Below are positions 1 through 6,065 of a stretch of DNA of 8,836 bases, piece after piece. Position 1 is the stretch's first letter. The number at the start of each line of letters is the position of its first letter. The notes beneath the pieces were generated by a model, which saw only the letters and a list, made by a program, of their open reading frames with translations, did not search any database and was not told where the DNA came from. The position numbers and the translations under genes are program-made. Source of the DNA: an uncultured Gemmatimonadota bacterium (GTDB lineage: Bacteria > Gemmatimonadota > Gemmatimonadetes > Gemmatimonadales > GWC2-71-9); NCBI GenBank assembly GCA_937961295.1, contig CALGOK010000085.1:1-8836 (forward strand), written 5' to 3'.

Positions 1-434
1 CCTACGCCAAGACCGGCACCGCCGGGCCCACGGCCGACGCATTCCCCTCGCCCCGCCAGCTCGCCCGCTTCCTGATGGCGGCGACCCGGATCGGCTTGCC
101 GTTCAAGGCGACCGCCGGGCTGCATCATCCGTGGCGTGGCACGTATCCGCTGACCTATGCACCCGACAGCCCGCGGCACCGCATGTACGGATTCGTGAAC
201 CTGCTCATGGCCACGGCGGTGCTCCGGGCCGGTGCCGAAGGCGAGGTGGCACAGATGATCCTCGAGGAGAACGATCCGGCCGCGTTCCGGTTCACGCCGG
301 ACGGGCTGGCATGGCGCGACGAGGCGGTGGGAATGGACGATCTCGAGGCGACTCGCCTCGAGGGGTTCCGCGGATTCGGGTCGTGCTCGTTCCGCGAGCC
401 GGTCGACGAGCTGGCGGCAGGGGTGGGGCGATGA
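1..434 (+). CDS. Conserved protein of unknown function, C-terminal part (5' end outside window)
   Basis: The reading frame is open from base 3 to the TGA at 432-434 and gives 143 visible residues; the start lies upstream of the window. An ATG at 75 exists, but the protein-like sequence continues before it (YAKTGTAGPTADAFPSPRQL), so 75 is probably not the start. Visible landmarks are FKATAGLHHP (34-43), an MYGFVNLLMA segment (61-70), an acidic EENDPAAF stretch (88-95) and a C-terminal GFGSCSFREP (124-133). The KATAGLHHP and GSCSF.EP blocks look like conserved motifs, with Lys, paired His and Cys as candidate functional residues. I recall similar unassigned proteins in high-GC bacteria but cannot name a family or a reaction. 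Its stop overlaps the fahA start (ATGA), so the two are probably translated in step, and a role near tyrosine/homogentisate catabolism is an inference from position only. There is no signal peptide or membrane segment in the visible part. Confidence 0.8.
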   Translation, partial: YAKTGTAGPTADAFPSPRQLARFLMAATRIGLPFKATAGLHHPWRGTYPLTYAPDSPRHRMYGFVNLLMATAVLRAGAEGEVAQMILEENDPAAFRFTPDGLAWRDEAVGMDDLEATRLEGFRGFGSCSFREPVDELAAGVGR

Positions 435-1711
435 CCGACGCGCTCGATCGCAGCCACGACCCGTCGCGCTCCTCGTGGGTCCCCGGAGCCGATGGGCATC
501 CCGAGTTCCCGATCCAGAACCTGCCGTTCGCCGCGTGCGACGAGGGGGCCGTGGTCGCGATCGGCGATCAGGCGCTGCTGCTCGCCGCGGCGCAGGAGCA
601 GGGGTGGGGGCACGACCTCCCGCTCACGGTCACCGACTTCTCGCTGCCGTTCCTCAACCTCTTCATGCTGGAGCGGCCGGAGGTGTGGCGGGCGGTACGC
701 GTCGCACTGAGCGACGCGCTCAGTGACGCTGGATGGCGCGAGCGTCTCGAGCCGGCGCTGCGGCCGATCGCAGGGCTCGACTTCGAGCTGCCGTTCCACT
801 GTGGCGACTACACCGACTTCTATGCCTCGGTGCATCACGCGACGAATGTCGGCTCGATGTTCCGGCCCGACAACCCGCTGCTGCCCAACTACAAGTGGGT
901 GCCGATCGGATATCACGGCCGGTCCTCCACGCTGGTGCCGTCGGGCGTCGCGGTGCGCCGTCCGCGCGGCCAGGTGCGGCCCCCCGATGCCGACGTGCCG
1001 ACGGTGGGTCCGTCGCGATCGCTCGACTACGAGCTCGAGCTCGGCCTCGTGATCGGCGGCGCCAACCGGCTTGGTGAGCCGGTGCCGGCGGCGACTGCTG
1101 CCGAGCGGATCTTCGGGGTGGTGCTGCTCAACGACTGGTCGGCCAGGGACATGCAAGCATGGGAGTACCAGCCGCTCGGTCCGTTCCTCGCCAAGAACTT
1201 CGCCACGACGATCTCGCCGTGGATCGTGACGACCGATGCGCTCCGCCCGTATCGCGTGCCGATGCCGCCGCGGCCCGAGGGAGATCCGGCGCCGCTCGAC
1301 TATCTCCGCGTACCGGACGACCACACCTGGGCGCTGACGCTCGAGGTGGAGCTGCGCACCGCAGCGATGCGCGAGCGCAGTGATGATCCGTTTCGGGTGT
1401 CCAGCGCACAGTTCGCGGAGGCGATGTACTGGTCACCGGCGCAGCTGGTGACCCACCATGCGTCCAACGGGTGCGTGCTGCAGCCCGGCGACCTGCTGGG
1501 GACCGGCACGGTGAGCGGGCCGGCGCCGGACGCCCGCGGCTGCCTGCTGGAGCGCACCTGGCGCGGGGCCGAGCCACTGGCGCTTCCCGACGGCACCACC
1601 CGTCGCTTCCTCGAGGACGGCGACGAGGTGGCGCTCGTGGGTCGTGCGACGGCAACGGGTCGTCCGCCGATCGGGTTCGGGCCGTGCCGCGGCGTGGTGC
1701 TGCCGGCATGA
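431..1711 (+). CDS. fahA: Fumarylacetoacetase (fumarylacetoacetate hydrolase)
   Basis: A cytosolic enzyme that hydrolyses 4-fumarylacetoacetate to fumarate and acetoacetate, the last step of tyrosine and homogentisate degradation. The 426 residues are close to the roughly 420 of animal FAH. The N-terminal domain is residues 1-120 and the metal-dependent hydrolase domain follows. Compared from memory with mammalian FAH, D129, E201, E203 and D235 match the metal ligands (human D126, E199, E201, D233). H136 in YASVHHATNVG matches the catalytic histidine H133, K255 matches K253, T360 in GTGTVSGP matches T350, and E374 matches E364. The IGYHGRSS (159-166) and LNDWSARDMQ (233-242) blocks are also typical. 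ATG 431 is chosen because it overlaps the previous stop as ATGA and follows AGGGG at 419-423; the frame stays open upstream to 131, but that stretch encodes low-complexity Arg/Gly sequence. The stop overlaps the next start (1708-1711). All key residues are present, so I expect it to be active. Confidence 0.97.
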   Translation: MTDALDRSHDPSRSSWVPGADGHPEFPIQNLPFAACDEGAVVAIGDQALLLAAAQEQGWGHDLPLTVTDFSLPFLNLFMLERPEVWRAVRVALSDALSDAGWRERLEPALRPIAGLDFELPFHCGDYTDFYASVHHATNVGSMFRPDNPLLPNYKWVPIGYHGRSSTLVPSGVAVRRPRGQVRPPDADVPTVGPSRSLDYELELGLVIGGANRLGEPVPAATAAERIFGVVLLNDWSARDMQAWEYQPLGPFLAKNFATTISPWIVTTDALRPYRVPMPPRPEGDPAPLDYLRVPDDHTWALTLEVELRTAAMRERSDDPFRVSSAQFAEAMYWSPAQLVTHHASNGCVLQPGDLLGTGTVSGPAPDARGCLLERTWRGAEPLALPDGTTRRFLEDGDEVALVGRATATGRPPIGFGPCRGVVLPA

Positions 1712-2223
1712 CCCGCCAGGTGGAGGTGGTGGTGCATCACCTCGAGATGGGGTCGCCGGACCAGCTCCGGCCATCGACCAGCGAGGCGCCCGGCATCCGG
1801 CTCCGTCGCGTAGATCCTGACGACGCCCCCGCGGCGGCGCGCGCCTGCTACGCGCTGGTGGGTGGTCCGTGGCACTGGACCGATCGCCGCGACCTCGATG
1901 ACGATGGCTGGCGTGACTTGCTCGACCGCGAGGCCGGCGAGGTGTGGGTGGCGCGCGATGGCGAGTCGGTGGCCGGCTACTTCCAGCTGGCGCGCCAGGA
2001 GCAGGACATCGCGATCCATTACTTCGGCCTCGCACCCACGCACATCGGCCGCGGGATCGGCGGCTGGCTGCTGACCCGTGCGGTGGAGCGGGCATGGGCG
2101 CTCGGTCCGCGCCGCGTGGTGCTGAACACCTGCACGCTCGATGGACCCGCAGCACTTCCGAACTACCTGGCACGCGGCTTCAGCATCGCGCGCGAGGAGC
2201 ACCGCACCCGGGAGCTCGACTGA
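1708..2223 (+). CDS. GNAT-family N-acetyltransferase, substrate unknown
   Basis: A predicted cytosolic transferase of acetyl from acetyl-CoA to an unidentified amine, 171 residues. The GNAT fold shows as the RLRRVDPDD first strand (31-39), an EVWVARDGESVAGYF two-strand hairpin (78-92), and motif A at about 105-130, where YFGLAPTHIGRGIGGWLL holds the acetyl-CoA pyrophosphate loop (IGRGIG, 113-118). Motif B is RVVLNTCTLDGPAALPNY (136-153), followed by LARGF (154-158). The NTCTLD.PAALPNY..RGF block recalls a common subgroup of bacterial acetyltransferases whose substrate is not known. The start ATG overlaps the fahA stop as ATGA and has no good ribosome binding site of its own, so translation probably depends on re-initiation after fahA. 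The first 28 residues look like a poorly structured tail. Its stop shares one base with the pdxH start. Nothing in the sequence fixes whether the target is a small molecule, a peptide or a protein. Confidence 0.92.
   Translation: MTRQVEVVVHHLEMGSPDQLRPSTSEAPGIRLRRVDPDDAPAAARACYALVGGPWHWTDRRDLDDDGWRDLLDREAGEVWVARDGESVAGYFQLARQEQDIAIHYFGLAPTHIGRGIGGWLLTRAVERAWALGPRRVVLNTCTLDGPAALPNYLARGFSIAREEHRTRELD
2210..2214 (+). promoter_or_regulatory. Ribosome binding site of pdxH
   Basis: GGGAG ends 8 bases before the ATG at 2223 and lies inside the end of the acetyltransferase gene. It supports 2223 as the pdxH start. Confidence 0.6.
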
Positions 2224-2861
2224 TGGATCTCGCCGAGCTGCGGCGCGAGTATCGCCGGGCAGCGCTGGACGAGGCGTCGGTGGCCGACGATCCGTTCCGG
2301 CAGTTCGAGCAGTGGTTCGCCGAGGCGACCGCGGCCGGTGTCGCCGAGCCGAACGCCATGACGCTGGCCACCGCGGACGCCGAGGGAAGGCCGAGTGCCC
2401 GGGTGGTGCTCCTCAAGGGCATCGACGGGGACGGATTCGTGTTCTTCACCGACTACCGCTCCCGCAAGGGGCGCGAGCTCGACGTGAATCCGTGCGCGGC
2501 CCTGGTGTTCTGGTGGGAACCGCTCGAGCGACAGGTGCGGCTCGCCGGCCGGGTCACCCGCCTGGATGGGGCCGCCAGCGAGGCGTATTTCCGCACCCGC
2601 CCGGAGGGCTCCCGCATCGGTGCGTGGGCCTCGGTGCAGAGCAGCGAGATTCCCGATCGCGCCGCTCTCGAGGCGATGGTGGACGAGCAGGCGCGCACCT
2701 GGGCCGGGAGGGAGATCGCGCTGCCGCCGCACTGGGGCGGCTTTCGCCTGGTGCCTGACGAAGTGGAGTTCTGGCAGGGACGCCCTGACCGCCTGCACGA
2801 CCGGATCGCCTACACCCGCACTTCGGAGCCTGGATGGCGTCGCGCCCGCTTGTCGCCCTGA
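2223..2861 (+). CDS. pdxH: Pyridoxamine/pyridoxine 5'-phosphate oxidase
   Basis: A cytosolic FMN enzyme that oxidises pyridoxamine or pyridoxine 5'-phosphate with O2 to pyridoxal 5'-phosphate, in vitamin B6 synthesis and salvage. The 212 residues are near the 218 of the E. coli enzyme and align with an offset of about 7. FMN-binding residues are seen as RVVLLK (60-65), FFTDY (74-78), SRK (80-82) and Q104 in RQVR. Substrate-binding residues are Y122, R126 and S130 in AYFRTRPEGS, and R190 and H192 in the signature RLHDR (190-194), preceded by EFWQGR (182-187). The C-terminus WRRARLSP has the usual ending. The start shares its A with the previous stop (TGATG) and has a good ribosome binding site. 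The 3' end overlaps the next gene by 28 bases. PLP made here would serve, among others, the aminotransferase that begins tyrosine breakdown, which is a loose link to fahA. Confidence 0.97.
   Translation: MDLAELRREYRRAALDEASVADDPFRQFEQWFAEATAAGVAEPNAMTLATADAEGRPSARVVLLKGIDGDGFVFFTDYRSRKGRELDVNPCAALVFWWEPLERQVRLAGRVTRLDGAASEAYFRTRPEGSRIGAWASVQSSEIPDRAALEAMVDEQARTWAGREIALPPHWGGFRLVPDEVEFWQGRPDRLHDRIAYTRTSEPGWRRARLSP
2825..2828 (+). promoter_or_regulatory. Ribosome binding site of the S9 peptidase gene
   Basis: GGAG lies 5 bases before ATG 2834, inside the pdxH coding region. It supports a start that keeps the whole signal peptide even though this makes a 28-base overlap. Confidence 0.55.
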
Positions 2862-5173
2862 CGATCGCCCTCGTCGTGCCGTCCGCCCTCGCGGCGCAGG
2901 AACGGTTCACGCTCGACATCCCGACCATCATGCGCGGCCCGGAGACGGTCGGCCGCGAGCCCTCGCAGGTGCGCTGGACGCCCGACGGCGAGTGGATCCA
3001 CTTCTCCTGGCTGCCGCCGGGCACCGACTGGCGCGAGAACGCGAAGCCGTACCGGGTGCGGGCGCAGGCGGGTGCCACGCCGGAAGCGCTCAGCGAGGCC
3101 GCGGCCGAGGCGATCGCGCCCGCGCTGGCGAGCGGCATCCGCACGCGCGACGGGCGCACGCGCTACGTGTCGAGCGGCGGCGACCTGTACGCGGTCGCCC
3201 TGCCGTCGGGTGCGCTGCGCCGACTCACGCGCACCACCGCCGGCGAGCAGGTGGCGGGACTCTCGCGCGACGAGACGCGGTTGTTCTATCGCGAGGGGAG
3301 CAACCTCTTCGCCCTGCGGCTCGCCGATGGCGCGGTGGAGCAGCTCACCGACCTGCGCACCGGCACCGCCCCCGACACCGGCCGGCGCACCCCGGCCCAG
3401 CGGCGCGCCCTCGAGCGCGACCAGCTCGACCTCTTCGCGGTGATCCGCGACGACGCCCGGCGCGACTCGCTCCAGCAGGCCGAGCGGGCGCGGCGCGATT
3501 CGCTGGCGATCCCCACGGTGTGGCTCGGCCGCGACTGGCGGGTGCGCACCGTCGAGCCGTCGCCCACCGGGACGCACGCGCTGCTCATCACCTCGCTCGC
3601 CGCGAGCCCGGAACCCAAGGCCACCATCGTGCCGCGCTTCGTGAGCGCCTCGGGGTTCACCGAGGACATCACTGCGCGCAGCAAGGTGGGTGACAGCCAG
3701 GGGAAGCAGCGCGTCGGCGTGCTCGAGCTCGCCACCGGGGCGGTGACCTGGGTGCGGCCGATGCCGGACGACTCGAGCGACACGTACGGCTCGCTCAGCG
3801 ACTGGGGGTGGAATGACGCCGGGACTGCCGCGCTGGTGATCGCCGACTCGCGCGACTACACCCGACGCGTGATCTCGCGGATCGTGCTCGACTCGATCCG
3901 TGCCGAGCCGATCAACGTCCACGTCGACACGGCATGGGTGGGTGGGCCGTGCGGGTTCTGCGGCGGATGGCTGCCCGGCGATCGCGGGGCGTGGTTCGTG
4001 GACGAGTCGACGGGCTACGCGCACCTGTACGTGATCGGTCCCGACGGCGTCAAGCGTGCGCTCACCAGCGGCGAGTGGGAAGTGCGCTCGGCGGCGCTCT
4101 CGCCCGACCGGGCGCGGTTCGAGCTGATCACCAGCGAAGGGTCGCCGTTCGAGCAGCACCACTACACCATGGCGCTCGACGGCAGCGGCAAGGTGCGCCA
4201 CACCACGGTCCGCGGGAAGCACGAGGTGGAGCCGTCACCCGACCGCCGCCGGCTGGCCAACATCCACAGCACCGGCAACACGCCGCCGGAACTCTACCTC
4301 ATGGACGCGCGCCCCGGCGCGCCGATGGTCCGGCTCACCACGTCGCCCACCGCGACGTGGCGCACGCACCCGTGGCTCGATCCCGAGATCGTGATGATCC
4401 CGGCGAGCGACGGGGTCGAGGTGCCGGCGCGGATCTACCGGCCGGAGCAGGTGGGGGCGCGGCCCAACGGGGCGGCCGTGCTGTTCGTGCACGGGGCCGG
4501 GTACCTGCACAACGTCCATCACTGGTGGTCCACGTACTATCGTGAGTACCAGTTCCATCACCTGCTGGCCGCGAAGGGCTACGTGGTGCTCGACCTCGAC
4601 TACCGCGGCTCCGACGGCTACGGCAGGGACTGGCGCACCGCGATCTACCGCCACATGGGCGGGCGCGACCTCGAGGACTATGTCGACGCGTCGAGGTGGC
4701 TCACCGCCACGATGGGGATTCCGGGCGACCGGGTCGGCATCTACGGCGGGTCGTACGGCGGCTTCATCACCCTGATGGCGCTGTTCACGCGCGCCGAGTA
4801 CTTCGGCGCCGGGGCGGCGCTCCGTTCGGTCACCGATTGGGCGCACTACAACCACGGCTACACCGCGCGGATCCTCAACGAGCCGCAGGACGACTCCACG
4901 GCCTATCGCCGGTCGTCGCCGATCTTCTTCGCCGAGGGGCTCGAGGACCCGCTCCTCATTGCGCACGGGATGATCGACACCAACGTCCACTTCCAGGACG
5001 TGGTCCGGCTCACCCAGCGGCTGATCGAGCTCGGCAAGGAGCGCTGGGAGATGGCGCTCTATCCGGTGGAGGACCACGGCTTCGTGCGGCCCGACTCGTG
5101 GACCGACGAGTACCGCCGCATCCTCGAGCTGTTCGATCGCTGGTTGCCCGCGGCACGGCAGACCGATGAGTGA
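2834..5173 (+). CDS. Exported S9-family serine peptidase (prolyl oligopeptidase / dipeptidyl-peptidase type)
   Basis: A predicted secreted or periplasmic peptidase that cleaves short peptides, 779 residues. Residues 1-20 form a Sec signal peptide (positive start, LVALTIALVV core, SALA cleavage site after A20) with no lipobox Cys. Residues 40-510 are beta-propeller-like repeats (blocks such as VRWTPDGEWIHFS, 46-58, and SPDRARFELITSE, 423-435). Within them is a charged, probably helical insert at 184-224. The alpha/beta-hydrolase domain runs from about 520 to 775: LFVHGAGY (550-557), nucleophile S640 in YGGSYGGF, D715 in HGMIDTN, and H748 in EDHGF. The triad is complete. I find no clear DW..EEE motif, the amino-terminus anchor of true dipeptidyl peptidase IV, so exact specificity is open. 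The only two cysteines, C373 and C376, form CGFC in the propeller. It overlaps pdxH by 28 bases and the transporter gene by 8. It probably supplies amino acids by digesting outside peptides. Confidence 0.95.
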   Translation: MASRPLVALTIALVVPSALAAQERFTLDIPTIMRGPETVGREPSQVRWTPDGEWIHFSWLPPGTDWRENAKPYRVRAQAGATPEALSEAAAEAIAPALASGIRTRDGRTRYVSSGGDLYAVALPSGALRRLTRTTAGEQVAGLSRDETRLFYREGSNLFALRLADGAVEQLTDLRTGTAPDTGRRTPAQRRALERDQLDLFAVIRDDARRDSLQQAERARRDSLAIPTVWLGRDWRVRTVEPSPTGTHALLITSLAASPEPKATIVPRFVSASGFTEDITARSKVGDSQGKQRVGVLELATGAVTWVRPMPDDSSDTYGSLSDWGWNDAGTAALVIADSRDYTRRVISRIVLDSIRAEPINVHVDTAWVGGPCGFCGGWLPGDRGAWFVDESTGYAHLYVIGPDGVKRALTSGEWEVRSAALSPDRARFELITSEGSPFEQHHYTMALDGSGKVRHTTVRGKHEVEPSPDRRRLANIHSTGNTPPELYLMDARPGAPMVRLTTSPTATWRTHPWLDPEIVMIPASDGVEVPARIYRPEQVGARPNGAAVLFVHGAGYLHNVHHWWSTYYREYQFHHLLAAKGYVVLDLDYRGSDGYGRDWRTAIYRHMGGRDLEDYVDASRWLTATMGIPGDRVGIYGGSYGGFITLMALFTRAEYFGAGAALRSVTDWAHYNHGYTARILNEPQDDSTAYRRSSPIFFAEGLEDPLLIAHGMIDTNVHFQDVVRLTQRLIELGKERWEMALYPVEDHGFVRPDSWTDEYRRILELFDRWLPAARQTDE
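3936..3955 (+). other. G-quadruplex motif inside the S9 peptidase gene
   Basis: Four GGG runs (3936-3938, 3940-3942, 3944-3946, 3953-3955) are separated by loops of 1, 1 and 6 bases. This fits the standard G3N1-7 pattern on the coding strand, so both the mRNA and the non-template DNA could fold. It encodes the Trp-Val-Gly-Gly-Pro-Cys-Gly stretch around the CGFC pair. Folding in the cell is not shown. Confidence 0.5.
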
Positions 5174-6065
5174 ACCGTCGTCGCGGCTGGCGTCGGGACT
5201 TCGAGCCGCGCGGCTCGGCGTCCTGGCCAACGCCGCGCTGGCGATCGTCAAGGGAGTGGCCGGCGTGCTCGGCCACTCCTTTGCGCTGGTGGCCGATGCC
5301 GTGGAGTCGCTGGCCGACATCCTCGGCTCCGCCGTGGTGTGGGGCGGCCTGCGCGTCTCGTCGCAGGGCGCCGACGCCGACCATCCCTACGGACACGGCA
5401 AGGCAGAGCCGCTGGCCGCGGCGGCGGTCGGGGCGCTGCTGCTGGCCGCGGCAGTGGGGATTGCGGTGCAGGGGGTGCGCGGCGTGCTGTCGCCTGGCGA
5501 GCCGCCCGCCGCGTGGACCCTCGCGATCCTCGCCACGGTGATCGTCACCAAGGAATTCCTCTTCCGCCGCGTGCTTCGGGTGAGCGACGCCCTCGGCAGC
5601 ACCGCGGTGATGGCCGATGCGTGGCACCATCGCGCGGATGCACTATCCTCGTTCGCGGCGTTCGTCGGGATCGCGATGGCGGTGCTCGGCGGGGAAGGGT
5701 GGGGGTGGGCCGACGACGGCGCCGCGCTGGTCGCCGCGGTGATCATCGCGGCCAACGGCTGGCGGATCGTGCGGCCCGCGGTGCACGAGCTCATGGATGG
5801 CGCGCCCGACGCGGCGCTGGTCGCGCGGGTGCGCGACGTCGCCGAGGCGGTGCCCGGCGTGCGCCGGACCGAGAAGCTCCTCGCGCGGAAGGTCGGCACC
5901 CGGTTCCTGGTGGACCTGCATGTGCATGCCGATCCGATGCTCACGCTCCATGATGCACACCTGCTGGGTGGCATCGTGAAGACGGCGATCCGCACCGCCA
6001 TCCCGTCGGTCGAGAACGTGCTGGTGCACATGGAGCCCGACGAGTCGGGCGAGTCCGCGCCGTGA
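5166..6065 (+). CDS. Cation diffusion facilitator (CDF) family divalent-metal efflux transporter
   Basis: An inner-membrane antiporter that exports divalent metal (Zn, Fe, Mn or similar) in exchange for protons, probably as a dimer; 299 residues, the usual length (E. coli FieF is 300). Six membrane helices fit about 17-35, 37-63, 83-105, 116-135, 144-174 and 183-203, followed by a cytosolic metal-binding domain (about 207-299). Helix 2 holds ADAVESLAD (43-51) and helix 5 holds ADAWHHRAD (150-158). Aligned with FieF, the transport site is E47, D51, H154 and D158, so the first ligand is Glu where FieF has Asp. The HPYGHGKAE loop (73-81) is typical. Histidines in LHVHAD (251-256), LHDAH (261-265) and VHMEP (287-291) suit the cytosolic metal site. 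The start overlaps the peptidase stop by 8 bases with no clear ribosome binding site, and the stop overlaps tilS (GTGA). The metal cannot be told from sequence. Confidence 0.95.
   Translation: MSEPSSRLASGLRAARLGVLANAALAIVKGVAGVLGHSFALVADAVESLADILGSAVVWGGLRVSSQGADADHPYGHGKAEPLAAAAVGALLLAAAVGIAVQGVRGVLSPGEPPAAWTLAILATVIVTKEFLFRRVLRVSDALGSTAVMADAWHHRADALSSFAAFVGIAMAVLGGEGWGWADDGAALVAAVIIAANGWRIVRPAVHELMDGAPDAALVARVRDVAEAVPGVRRTEKLLARKVGTRFLVDLHVHADPMLTLHDAHLLGGIVKTAIRTAIPSVENVLVHMEPDESGESAP
5202..5217 (+). repeat. 16-bp perfect palindrome at the start of the CDF transporter gene
   Basis: CGAGCCGCGCGGCTCG is fully self-complementary and begins 36 bases after the transporter ATG. It encodes Arg-Ala-Ala-Arg-Leu. 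It could be a dimeric protein-binding site or simply a product of GC-rich codons; nothing else marks it as an operator. Confidence 0.4.
5249..5283 (+). repeat. Stem-loop with 14-bp stem near the start of the CDF transporter gene
   Basis: Bases 5249-5262 pair with 5270-5283 around a 7-base loop. Ten inner pairs (GGAGTGGCCG with CGGCCACTCC) are perfect, followed by one G-T wobble and three more pairs. Only TTT follows within the stem and there is no U-tract after it, so it does not look like a factor-independent terminator. It is coding sequence for residues about 28-39. Confidence 0.5.
5691..5709 (+). other. Short-loop G-quadruplex motif inside the CDF transporter gene
   Basis: GGGG, GGG, GGGGG and GGG runs are separated by loops of 2, 1 and 1 bases, a pattern that usually gives very stable quadruplexes. 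It lies on the coding strand and encodes the Gly-Glu-Gly-Trp-Gly-Trp loop between the last two membrane helices. Formation in the cell is an inference. Confidence 0.55.

Noticed and set aside
131..430. N-terminal extension of fumarylacetoacetase by about 100 codons
   Set aside because: The frame is open, but the extra residues are Arg/Gly-rich and lie over the well-formed first gene; ATG 431 has a ribosome binding site and gives the family length.
1030..1043. 14-bp palindrome CGAGCTCGAGCTCG
   Set aside because: It is mostly the repeated GAG CTC codons of the Glu-Leu-Glu-Leu metal-binding motif in fumarylacetoacetase, so protein constraint explains it.
2810..4222. 470-codon open frame on the minus strand
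   Set aside because: It is antisense to the S9 peptidase and encodes Arg/His/Gly-rich sequence with no recognisable domain.
5280..5290. Factor-independent terminator after the stem-loop at 5249-5283
   Set aside because: Only three Ts occur and they are paired in the stem; GCG follows, so there is no U-tract.
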